The notes below the pieces were generated by a model. That model did no database searches. It was given only the letters and a program-made list of their open reading frames with translations, and had not been told where the DNA came from. From Strongylocentrotus purpuratus (lineage: Eukaryota > Echinodermata > Echinoidea > Camarodonta > Strongylocentrotidae), in the NCBI RefSeq assembly GCF_000002235.5, contig NW_022145596.1, positions 27,073,299-27,137,298 of the forward strand: a DNA stretch of 64,000 nt, written 5' to 3'. A program made the translations under genes and the position numbers. Positions 36,101 to 47,358 of the stretch are shown one piece after another (the stretch's first letter is position 1; every line of letters starts with the position of its first letter).

Positions 36101-39100
36101 TACCAATGTAGGAGAGGTTTGATTGATTACCTTCAGGTTTGACTGCTTGGGTGATACTAATGTAGGAGAGGTTTGATTGATTACCTTCAGGTTTGACTGC
36201 TTGGGTGATACTAATGTAGGAGAGGTTTGATTGATTACCTGCAGGTTTGACTGCTTGGGGGGATACCAATGTAGGAGAGGTTTGACTGCTTGGGTGATAC
36301 CAATGAAGGAGAGGTTTGATTGATTACCTGCAGGTTTGACTGCTTGGGTGATACTAATGTAGGAGAGGTTTGATTGATTACCTGCAGGTTTGACTGCTTG
36401 GGTGATACCAATGTAGGAGAGGTTTGATTGATTACCTGCAGGTTTGACTGCTTGGGTGATACCAATGTAGGAGAGGTTTGATTGATTACCTGCAGGTTTG
36501 ACTGCTTGGGTGATACCAATGTAGGAGAGGTTTGATTGATTACCTTCAGGTTTGACTGCTTGGGTGATACTAATGTAGGAGAGGTTTGATTGATTACCTG
36601 CAGGTTTGACTGCTTGGGTGATACCAATGTAGGAGAGGTTTGATTGATTACCTGCAGGTTTGACTGCTTGGGTGATACCAATGTAGGAGAGGTTTGATTG
36701 ATTACCTGCAGGTTTGACTGCTTGGGTGATACCAATGTAGGAGAGGTTTGATTGATTACCTTCAGGTTTGACTGCTTGGGTGATACTAATGTAGGAGAGG
36801 TTTGATTGATTACCTGCAGGTTTGACTGCTTGGGTGATACTAATGTAGGAGAGGTTTGATTGATTACCTGCAGGTTTGACTGCTTGGGGGGATACCAATG
36901 TAGGAGAGGTTTGACTGCTTGGGTGATACCAATGTAGGAGAGGTTTGACTGATTACCTGCAGGTTTGACTGCTTGGGTGATACCAATGTAGGAGAGGTTT
37001 GATTGATTACCTGCAGGTTTGACTGCTTGGGTGATACCAATGTAGGAGAGGTTTGATTGATTACCTGCAGGTTTGACTGCTTGGGTGATACCAACGTAGG
37101 AGAGGTTTGATTGATTACCTGCAGGTTTGACTGCTTGGGGGGGGGGGGGGTACCAATGTAGGAGAGGTTTGACTGCTTGGGTGATACCAATGTAGGAGAG
37201 GTTTGATTGATTACCTGCAGGTTTGACTGCTTGGGGGGGGGGGGTACCAATGTAGGAGAGGTTTGACTGCTTGGGTGATACCAATGTAGGAGAGGTTTGA
37301 TTGATTACCTGCAGGTTTGACTGCTTGGGGGGGGGGTACCAATGTAGGAGAGGTTTGACTGCTTGGGTGATACCAATGTAGGAGAGGTTTGATTGATTAC
37401 CTGCAGGTTTGACTGCTTGGGGGGGGGGGTACCAATGTAGGAGAGGTTTGACTGCTTGGGTGATACCAATGTAGGAGAGGTTTGATTGATTACCTGCAGG
37501 TTTGACTGCTTGGGGGGGGGGGGTACCAATGTAGGAGAGGTTTGACTGCTTGGGTGATACCAATGTAGGAGAGGTTTGATTGATTACCTGCAGGTTTGAC
37601 TGCTTGGGGGATACTAATGTAGGAGAGGTTTGATTGATTACCTGCAGGTTTGACTGCTTGGGTGATACCAATGTAGGAGAGGTTTGATTGATTACCTTCA
37701 GGTTTGACTGCTTGGGTGATACTAATGTAGGAGAGGTTTGATTGATTACCTGCAGGTTTGACTGCTTGGGGGGGGGTACCAATGTAGGAGAGGTTTGACT
37801 GCTTGGGTGATACCAATGTAGGAGAGGTTTGATTGATTACCTGCAGGTTTGACTGCTTGGGGGATACTAATGTAGGAGAGGTTTGACTGCTTGGGTGATA
37901 CCAATGTAGGAGAGGTTTGATTGATTACCTGCAGGTTTGACTGCTTGGGGGATACTAATGTAGGAGAGGTTTGATTGATTACCTGCAGGTTTGACTGCTT
38001 GGGTGATACCAATGTAGGAGAGGTTTGATTGATTACCTTCAGGTTTGACTGCTTGGGTGATACTAATGTAGGAGAGGTTTGATTGATTACCTTCAGGTTT
38101 GACTGCTTGGGTGATACTAATGTAGGAGAGGTTTGATTGATTACCTGCAGGTTTGACTGCTTGGGGGGATACCAATGTAGGAGAGGTTTGACTGCTTGGG
38201 TGATACCAATGAAGGAGAGGTTTGATTGATTACCTGCAGGTTTGACTGCTTGGGTGATACTAATGTAGGAGAGGTTTGATTGATTACCTGCAGGTTTGAC
38301 TGCTTGGGTGATACCAATGTAGGAGAGGTTTGATTGATTACCTGCAGGTTTGACTGCTTGGGTGATACCAATGTAGGAGAGGTTTGATTGATTACCTGCA
38401 GGTTTGACTGCTTGGGTGATACCAATGTAGGAGAGGTTTGATTGATTACCTTCAGGTTTGACTGCTTGGGTGATACTAATGTAGGAGAGGTTTGATTGAT
38501 TACCTGCAGGTTTGACTGCTTAGGTGATACTAATGTAGGAGAGGTTTGATTGATTACCTGCAGGTTTGACTGCTTGGGGGGATACCAATGTAGGAGAGGT
38601 TTGACTGCTTGGGTGATACTAATGTAGGAGAGGTTTGATTGATTACCTGCAGGTTTGACTGCTTGGGTGATACCAATGAAGGAGAGGTTTGATTGATTAC
38701 CTGCAGGTTTGACTGCTTGGGTGATACCAATGTAGGAGAGGTTTGACTGATTACCTGCAGGTTTGACTGCTTGGGTGATACCAATGTAGGAGAGGTTTGA
38801 TTGATTACCTGCAGGTTTGACTGCTTGGGTGATACCAATGTAGGAGAGGTTTGATTAATTACCTGCAGGTTTGACTGCTTGTGGGATACCAATGTAGGAG
38901 AGGTTTGATTGATTACCTGCAGGTTTGACTGCTTGTGGGATACCAATGAAGGAGAGGTTTGACTGCTTGGGTGATACCAATGTAGGAGAGGTTTGATTGA
39001 TTACCTGCAGGTTTGACTGCTTGGGTGATACTAATGAAGGAGAGGTTTGATTGATTACCTGCAGGTTTGACTGCTTGGGTGATACTAATGAAGGAGAGGT

Positions 39101-42100
39101 TTGATTGATTACCTGCAGGTTTGACTGCTTGGGTGATACTAATTTAGGAGAGGTTTGATTGATTACCTGCAGGTTTGACTGCTTGGGTGATACTAATGTA
39201 GGAGAGGTTTGATTGATTACCTTCAGGTTTGACTGCTTGGGTGATACCAATGTAGGAGAGGTTTGACTGATTACCTGCAGGTTTGACTGCTTGGGTGATA
39301 CCAATGTAGGAGAGGTTTGATTGATTACCTGCAGGTTTGACTGCTTGGGTGATACCAATGTAGGAGAGGTTTGATTGATTACCTGCAGGTTTGACTGCTT
39401 GGGGGGGGGGGGTACCAATGTAGGAGAGGTTTGACTGCTTGGGTGATACCAATGTAGGAGAGGTTTGATTGATTACCTGCAGGTTGACTGCTTGGGGGGG
39501 GGGGGGTACCAATGTAGGAGAGGTTTGATTGATTACCTGCAGGTTTGACTGCTTGGGGGGGGGGGGGTACCAATGTAGGAGAGGTTTGACTGCTTGGGTG
39601 ATACCAATGTAGGAGAGGTTTGATTGATTACCTGCAGGTTTGACTGCTTGGGGGGGGGTACCAATGTAGGAGAGGTTTGACTGCTTGGGTGATACCAATG
39701 TAGGAGAGGTTTGATTGATTACCTGCAGGTTTGACTGCTTGGGGGGGGGGGGGGTACCAATGTAGGAGAGGTTTGACTGCTTGGGTGATACCAATGTAGG
39801 AGAGGTTTGATTGATTACCTGCAGGTTTGACTGCTTGGGGGATACTAATGTAGGAGAGGTTTGATTGATTACCTGCAGGTTTGACTGCTTGGGTGATACC
39901 AATGTAGGAGAGGTTTGATTGATTACCTTCAGGTTTGACTGCTTGGGTGATACTAATGTAGGAGAGGTTTGATTGATTACCTGCAGGTTTGACTGCTTGG
40001 GGGGGGGGGGGTACCAATGTAGGAGAGGTTTGACTGCTTGGGTGATACCAATGTAGGAGAGGTTTGATTGATTACCTGCAGGTTTGACTGCTTGGGGGAT
40101 ACTAATGTAGGAGAGGTTTGACTGCTTGGGTGATACCAATGTAGGAGAGGTTTGATTGATTACCTGCAGGTTTGACTGCTTGGGGGATACTAATGTAGGA
40201 GAGGTTTGATTGATTACCTGCAGGTTTGACTGCTTGGGTGATACCAATGTAGGAGAGGTTTGATTGATTACCTTCAGGTTTGACTGCTTGGGTGATACTA
40301 ATGTAGGAGAGGTTTGATTGATTACCTGCAGGTTTGACTGCTTGGGTGATACTAATGTAGGAGAGGTTTGATTGATTACCTGCAGGTTTGACTGCTTGGG
40401 GGGATACCAATGTAGGAGAGGTTTGACTGCTTGGGTGATACCAATGAAGGAGAGGTTTGATTGATTACCTGCAGGTTTGACTGCTTGGGTGATACTAATG
40501 TAGGAGAGGTTTGATTGATTACCTGCAGGTTTGACTGCTTGGGTGATACCAATGTAGGAGAGGTTTGATTGATTACCTGCAGGTTTGACTGCTTGGGTGA
40601 TACCAATGTAGGAGAGGTTTGATTGATTACCTGCAGGTTTGACTGCTTGGGTGATACCAATGTAGGAGAGGTTTGATTGATTACCTTCAGGTTTGACTGC
40701 TTGGGTGATACTAATGTAGGAGAGGTTTGATTGATTACCTGCAGGTTTGACTGCTTGGGTGATACTAATGTAGGAGAGGTTTGATTGATTACCTGCAGGT
40801 TTGACTGCTTGGGGGGATACCAATGTAGGAGAGGTTTGACTGCTTGGGTGATACCAATGTAGGAGAGGTTTGATTGATTACCTGCAGGTTTGACTGCTTG
40901 GGTGATACCAATGTAGGAGAGGTTTGATTGATTACCTGCAGGTTTGACTGCTTGGGTGATACCAATGTAGGAGAGGTTTGATTGATTACCTGCAGGTTTG
41001 ACTGCTTGGGTGATACCAATGTAGGAGAGGTTTGATTAATTACCTGCAGGTTTGACTGCTTGTGGGATACCAATGTAGGAGAGGTTTGATTGATTACCTG
41101 CAGGTTTGACTGCTTGTGGGATACCAATGAAGGAGAGGTTTGACTGCTTGGGTGATACCAATGTAGGAGAGGTTTGATTGATTACCTGCAGGTTTGACTG
41201 CTTGGGTGATACTAATGAAGGAGAGGTTTGATTGATTACCTGCAGGTTTGACTGCTTGGGTGATACTAATGAAGGAGAGGTTTGATTGATTACCTGCAGG
41301 TTTGACTGCTTGGGTGATACTAATGTAGGAGAGGTTTGATTGATTACCTGCAGGTTTGACTGCTTGGGTGATACTAATGTAGGAGAGGTTTGATTGATTA
41401 CCTTCAGGTTTGACTGCTTGGGTGATACCAATGTAGGAGAGGTTTGATTGATTACCTTCAGGTTTGACTGCTTGGGTGATACCAATGTAGGAGAGGTTTG
41501 ATTGATTACCTGCAGGTTTGACTGCTTGGGTGATACCAATGTAGGAGAGGTTTGATTGATTACCTGCAGGTTTGACTGCTTGGGTGATACCAATGTAGGA
41601 GAGGTTTGATTAATTACCTGCAGGTTTGACTGCTTGTGGGATACCAATGTAGGAGAGGTTTGATTGATTACCTGCAGGTTTGACTGCTTGGGGGATACCA
41701 ATGTAGGAGAGGTTTGATTGATTACCTGCAGGTTTGACTGCTTGGGGGATACCAATGTAGGAGAGGTTTGATTGATTACCCGCAGGTTTGACTGCTTGGG
41801 GGATACCAATGAAGGAGAGGTTTGACTGCTTGGGTGATACCAATGTAGGAGAGGTTTGATTGATTACCTGCAGGTTTGACTGCTTGGGGGATACCAATGT
41901 AGGAGAGGTTTGATTGATTACCTGCAGGTATGACTGCTTGGGTGATACTAATGTAGGAGAGGTTTGACTGCTTGGGGGATACTAATGTAGGAGAGGTTTG
42001 ATTGATTACCTGCAGGTTTGACTGCTTTGGTGATACTAATGAAGGAGAGGTTTGATTGATTACCTGCAGGTTTGACTGCTTGGGTGATACTAATGAAGGA

Positions 42101-45100
42101 GAGGTTTGATTGATTACCTGCAGGTTTGACTGCTTGGGTGATACTAATGTAGGAGAGGTTTGATTGATTACCTGCAGGTTTGACTGCTTGGGGGATATTA
42201 TCTTCACCTTCCAGCTTACTCCATCTGATAGCTTCTTCTTTCTTTAGTCTGATCTCTATCTGTAATGCAAAAAATAAATAAGAGATAAACATTTGATATA
42301 TCATATGTGATTAAAAATTGGTGACATTGATAAATTTTTGTCGAGTTATAGGGTAAGGGTTGGGCTGTGTTTGGGATTTAGCACAGGTTACTTTTAAAGA
42401 TAAAGTGAGGTACATGTTTATCACTGGGTCCAGGGTTGAATTAATATAGAGGAATGACTTGTGTTAGAAACTGTCACTGGAGTGTTCACCTTTATCATAA
42501 TATACATGTACTATTCTATGAAACAGTTTAATGAAGGCGGATGAAACACTGCACGTATGATCTCAAGGGTACAGTTAAGAAACAGTTATGAAAGAAATAT
42601 ATCCATTTATATGTTGATAACATTTTAACAGTAAGGGAAAATGATTTTTATATGGTCACTCTGCCTTTTAATAGTATAATTTTGACTGTCTTTTCATCCA
42701 TTTTGCTCTGAAATTATAGAGACTTCTATTATCTCGCTGTATTTTGCCCTTCTCAAATTTTTAACACAGATACCTTGTATGGTTAAGGAAATCAAGGAGG
42801 GGGAGGGGGGGGGGGGGGACAAGTGAAAATTGATCACAATATCATCATCACATAAGTGCCTGGAATTTATTATTTGGATAAACTCTCATCAATGCAAGAT
42901 AAACAGCAGCAGTAGCAACAAAAACAAACAAAACAAAACAAATATCTATATTATGAGAAATACATTTGAGCAATATAAAACAACACACAGTGATCTTACT
43001 TTACTATTGAGTATCCTAGTGGTGCTTTTCTCTGGAACGATGGGATGAGCTAGGTCTAATTCCAAGCTGTAATCACTCCCAGTGGGTTGCTTGACCGTTG
43101 CACTCAACTGTAATAATAATAATGATATAAATAATCTTATAAAACAATACAGTTACATACTAATGAGGCTTTGGGTGTTTTGTCTACAGCCAATTTTTTT
43201 TAGATGCAAAGGCTCTCAATTTGTCTTCATTCCCTTCACCCTGACTGCGCCGATTGATTCGGCCAGGGGTCCTGTTTCACTTGGTATTGTATCTTACAAT
43301 TCAATTCTATAATTGTGCAATTGATTTAATGATTGATTTCCCTAGAGATTAAAACCGAAAGCTGCCACATTGTTTGGAGTATCGTGCTCCAAATGTGATG
43401 AAGAAGCTGTGGCTGTCTACTCTTTGTCCTATTAGTCTACCAAAGCAGGCTTTGAGTTATCATACAAATGATGAATGCTAATGATTCAATACTTGTATGA
43501 CAGATGCACATATGCTCATCAAGGTTAATTAGTTTATATGGTGAATAAATGAAAGATGTTCAATATTTGTGTTGTCTTTTCGTGAATCTCTCTGATTCAC
43601 ACAATTTCCCGAAAAAGTGAGAAAAGATAAGAATGGACAATGTAATAATCCGAGGCACACTAATCCAAACATGTAGCTATTCATTCATTTATTTGAGGAG
43701 GGGCCGGAGGAGGACGGAAGTCATGGTAGAGATAGGGCAATTCAGCATCTTAACAAAATACAGGGTTAGAACGCAGCTGGCATTTCACTCATTATATACC
43801 TATGGACGTTGCCGTTACAGGTAGACTGAGGCAAAGAGGCAAAAGGGCAAAATCTTGTTTAAGTGCATGCTACAGGAGTTAGACAAAAATAGATGGAAAT
43901 GCCTTCTGCACCCCTGTTTTGATCTCCCACTATGAGACGATAACCAAAACTTCCCAGTCCCCCAAAAATGAAAATCTCTATAGATCTCTCTCCAAAATCA
44001 GGAATATAGTCTATTTTGTATGCTTTTAAGCAGGGCTCCCACTTAGCCGAGTTGGGACCTCGAGTTGTGGCGAGCTGGCGCGATCTGATGGCAAGCCGTT
44101 TTATTATTAATTTATATCAATAAATCAATTCTTGTTATCAAGAAATAATCTTATGTTGTAAAGCAATGGTAATTCTTGATATCAAGAATTCGATTTCGTG
44201 ATATCAGGAATTCGATTTTGTGATATCAAGAATTGAATTCTTGATATCAAGAAATATGTTTTAATGATAAAACTGCTTGCCATAAGATCGCGCCAGCCCG
44301 CCACAACTCGAGGCTCCAACTCGGCTAAGTGGGAGCCCTGCTTTACAAAGGAGTATTCAGAAAAAAGAGGGGAACTTCAGGTTTGATGGCAAAAAGAAAA
44401 AAATACTCAGCAAATTTGGGGCTGTGGGATTAAATAAGGGCAGAGGGATTAAGGTAAGAGGTAAGCTTACTGTAATCTTGGTGAGAATGATATTGACATC
44501 TTCTTCCTTGGCTTTCTTAATGAGTATATTGATGGTAACAAGTGTGTCTGTCTGGTACCAGTCATATCTGAAAATAAAAAGATCATTCCAAATATAGACA
44601 AGAGCAAGAGGATCAAATTATATTTTAAACTTTATCCTTAACCTATTGGAGCAGTTTCATTTCCTTCAACATATGTTTTCAATGTCTTTAATCTTAAGTT
44701 ATCTTAGATTTAGTACTGACTCTAATAATACCGAACATGCCAAATTCGTCAAAATCATTGAAAGATACAAAATAATTACCCTTTTAGTTGTTAATTTTGC
44801 TGTTTATTGTTTGTTTACTACTATTTCATATTAAAGTGATAAGAGATCTTTAGCAAAATCTCAAATTTTCTATAAAAAAAACTAGATGGATGTTCTAATA
44901 AGAAGGCGTGCACAAGCTGTTTTTGCATATATGAGCCCCATGACCTTTGACCTCATGACCCCCAAATCTACTCAGTTCATTGGCTCTGCAAGATAAATAC
45001 ATGTTTTGAGTTTAATGATAATCTGTCTATCAGTTCTAATGATAATGTGATCATAAGCTATTTTTGCAAACATAATGAGCCCTGTGATCTTTGACCATTG

Positions 45101-46210
45101 TCCCCCAAAATCTAGCTCTGCTAGATACATACATGACCTAAGTTATATTATTTTGATCGAGCAAAAAATTGGCGCTAGTTCAGAATCAAATCAACTTTGA
45201 CCCGTAACTCTGGCGTGGAGACTACTGAAACAAACAAAAAATCTTCATCAATTGTTCAAAAAATGGTCATGGTTTAAAAAATGTTTCATACCTGTTTTGT
45301 GTTAATTTTGTTATCTCTTTTGGAGTATTTTTTCAAAAAACAAAGACATTATAATCAGGGCTGTCAACCCTCCCGCATTTGGAGGGAGTCCAACGCCACC
45401 ACGCTCATTCTCCCTCCGCCCCAAAAGCTCGTAGCGGGAGACTCCCGCCACCACGCCTTCCTCCCGCTCTCCCGCCAACGATGTAGAATCTCCCGGTTTA
45501 TGAAAAAACCTCCCGCCAAACCGTATCGTATACCCCCCCAAAAAAAGTGCTCTTACACCCCCTCCCCTGCTTATTCAGCGGTTGGCTGATTCGTTGCGAA
45601 ATTTTTGACGCGATTTTGTTTGCATACGATACGGTACGCTGGTTCGTCTGAAGAAAAAAAACTCCCTCCAAGCAGCTTCCCAAAGTTGACAGCCCTGTAT
45701 AATATACACTTTCTCATACTCACAGGTTTCACAGCAAACCGTGCACAATTACAATACAATTGCATACCATACCGAAGATGGGGTGTGGGCCGGCGCATGC
45801 ATGAAGTTAGCCATAATGTGAATTAATTACATGAATTTAATGAGGATCTGAGATTTCAGTCGCTAACTTTGTACCGCACCTCACCGTCGGTATGGTATGC
45901 AATTGTATTGCGCAGCGGTTTGCCGTGAAACTTGTGAGAAAGTGTATGTTTTGTCTACCGTAATCAAAATTGACCAATTTCTTTTTTTGCTGAAAATAAT
46001 TTGATGGTTTTATAGTTAGCCTGGACTTCCCTTTCACAATAATAGATCTCGCATCAGCATCAGCATCATGCCATTTGTAAAGTGTTCTTATCTTGAGAGC
46101 ATTTGAGTTTACCTCTGCTTTTGAGGTGGTGGCACAGGATTTGGTTGTTGAGTTTGAGGGGTTACCAAGGTTTCAGGTTGCTTCTCATTCTGGTCATTCA
46201 CTGACGCCAT
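27113..46210 (-). CDS. SUGT1: SGT1 homologue (HSP90 co-chaperone) with CS and SGS domains, no TPR domain
   Basis: SGT1 is a co-chaperone that links HSP90 to client and SCF complexes. Minus-strand coding exons are 46113-46210, 44471-44567, 43000-43107, 42172-42259, 27721-27917 and 27113-27220. Phases are consistent (2, 0, 0, 1, 0) and the total is 696 nt, or 231 residues plus TGA. Residues 1-33 form a Q/P-rich tail. The CS domain follows: [51 protein letters not shown], then [18 protein letters not shown]. The SGS domain has [39 protein letters not shown], and ends [16 protein letters not shown] and [12 protein letters not shown]. An in-frame TAG lies nine bases upstream of the ATG, in the same exon, so the start looks real and the TPR domain of human SUGT1 (about 365 residues) is absent, as in Drosophila Sgt1. 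Intron 4 (27918-42171) contains a 13.4-kb minisatellite. Confidence 0.93.
28020..28770. other. Unique intronic spacer between the minisatellite and the SGS exon
   Basis: A 78-codon plus-strand frame (28044-28280) is antisense to SUGT1 and has no recognised domain. TACAGTGAAACC near 28467 is a short repeat head. No exon was supported. Confidence 0.3.
28776..42195 (-). repeat. 13.4-kb intronic minisatellite, 54-bp monomer (34-bp short form), in SUGT1 intron 4
   Basis: The array holds on the order of 250 monomers. The plus-strand unit is GGTTTGACTGCTTGGGTGAT + ACCAATGTAGGAGA (34 bp), followed by GGTTTGATTGATTACCTGCA (20 bp). The 54-bp unit equals 34+20, and isolated 34-bp units also occur. Variants are CTGCAG/CTTCAG, ACCAATG/ACTAATG, GTAGG/GAAGG, and GGGTGATACC replaced by a run of 8 to about 17 G followed by TACC. 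On the gene strand each full unit reads CAAGCAGTCAAACCTGCAG then GTAATCAATC. The first unit (42172-42194) overlaps the end of the CS-domain exon and its splice donor. Because 54 is a multiple of 3, two of the three minus-strand frames stay open over long distances (periodic peptides such as [18 protein letters not shown]). These are repeat artefacts, not separate genes. Confidence 0.97.
42300..42960. other. SUGT1 intron 3, no repeat or gene recognised
   Basis: AT-rich single-copy-looking sequence between CS-domain exons, with one poly-G run near 42805. Nothing further supported. Confidence 0.4.
44031..44340. mobile_element. hAT-like MITE, 310 bp, in SUGT1 intron
   Basis: Long inverted termini start CAGGGCTCCCACTTAGCCGA and close with the inverse. 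Flanks CTTTTAAG and CTTTACAA are a plausible decayed 8-bp duplication. The middle carries several copies of the palindrome ATTCTTGATATCAAGAAT. It is non-coding. Confidence 0.75.
44880..45150 (-). mobile_element. Partial inverted copy of the CCTCCG-module family (module-2 type)
   Basis: Begins ACTAGATGG, the inverse of the module end, and contains inverse forms of the units around GCTTGTGATCG and AAAGGTCA. The CCTCCG head is missing. Confidence 0.6.
45170..45950 (+). repeat. Dispersed repeat A, copy 3, with a terminal hairpin repeat and an hAT MITE inserted
   Basis: GGCGCTAGTTCAGAATCAAA and GTAACTCTGGCGTGGAGA at the left. GGAGTATTTTTTCAAAAAAC before the MITE at 45356-45697. Then a hairpin of ATACAATTGCATACCATACC against GGTATGGTATGCAATTGTAT, with flanking CAGCAAACC/GGTTTGC pairing. 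It lies in SUGT1 coding intron 1. Confidence 0.65.
45356..45697. mobile_element. hAT-like MITE, ~340 bp, in SUGT1 intron
   Basis: Termini CAGGGCTGTCAAC and GTTGACAGCCCTG are flanked on both sides by TATAAT. It is inserted into an older dispersed repeat whose other copies lie near 3.8 kb and 13.0 kb. The interior is rich in CTCCCGCC. Confidence 0.72.
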
Positions 46211-46738
46211 TATAAGCTATGATGTTGTACACTGGTCCAACTGTCTATGAAAAAATAAAACATTGTAAAGATAGTTTTTTTCTTCATATTTGTTATTAGT
46301 GTACAAAAGAAAAACACAGAAGATAGACTTATTCAACTCTATCAATACAACCAAATTAGGTATTTGACAACGATTTTGATGACTCTAGACTGACAGTCAA
46401 GGCGCACACCCGATTTGGAAGACTGTCTCCCATATTGGGGATATTGGAGATACAGGACAAAAGAAACAACACCAACAAAGCTATTTTTCCCAGCTAAATT
46501 GTTGTCTCTCTGATGTCAGGATCCCATTGGTTTTGTGTGCGAATCATTACATAAACTGTTATGAACACATAAGTAGAAGGTGAATTTTTGAAAGAAGGAG
46601 GTCAAAAGGGGATAATTATTCATGAGAATTCTTCAAAATTCCAAAGTTTGCTTCTACGAATTTCATTAGTACAAGTTCAAAGATTTTAAAAAATTGACAG
46701 AAGATGGAAAGATAAAGGTGCACAACAGTCGAATGTAT

Positions 46739-47358
46739 AAAACATAGCTTACAATCTGATTTTTGACACTTGTATTAAAATTATTTAAAAATCATATATT
46801 GACATGCAACGAGCAGAAAATACATTTTATCATTTAAATATTGAAATAAAGATTTTTGTCTTACAATTTAATATTTCCAAAAAACTTTTCAAACAGCAGT
46901 TTTCATAAACAATAGATAAATTGACATTTTAAAGGTACTATGTCCCTTTTGCAGCCAACCTCAAATTCTGTAGAACTTTGCAGGAATTATGAAAATGTCA
47001 TGTATGTCCTATCTGTGAAATTTAAACGTTAGCAGTGTCCTCATATTCAAAACATAGCTTACAATCTGATTTTTGACACTTGTATTAAAATTATTTAAAA
47101 ATCATATATTGACATGTAACGAGCAGAAAATACATTTTATCATTTAAATATTGAAATAAAGATTTTTGTCTTACAATTTAATATTTCCAAAGAACTTTTC
47201 AAACAGCAGTTTTCATAAACAATAAATAAATTGATATTTTAAAGGTACTATGTCCCTTTTGCAGCCAACCTCAAATTCTGTAGAACTTTGCAGGAATTAT
47301 GAATATGTCATGTATGTCCTATCTGTGAAATTTAAACGTTAGCAGTGTCCTCATATTC
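46739..47358. repeat. 310-bp tandem duplication (two copies)
   Basis: AAAACATAGCTTACAATCTG starts at 46739 and again at 47049. The intervening sequence is nearly identical through GTTAGCAGTGTCCTCATATT. The unit includes repeat E words (CTATGTCCCTTTTGCAGCC). It lies in the inferred 5' intron of SUGT1. Confidence 0.92.

Noticed and set aside
28776-42195. CRISPR-like appearance of regular repeats
   Set aside because: Head-to-tail monomers with no unique spacers, inside a spliced animal gene.
28773-42304. Dozens of long minus-strand open frames (up to about 560 codons) with [18 protein letters not shown] or [18 protein letters not shown] repeats
   Set aside because: They follow from a 54-bp unit lacking stops in two frames. 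They overlap each other, start at arbitrary Met codons and lie in the SUGT1 intron.
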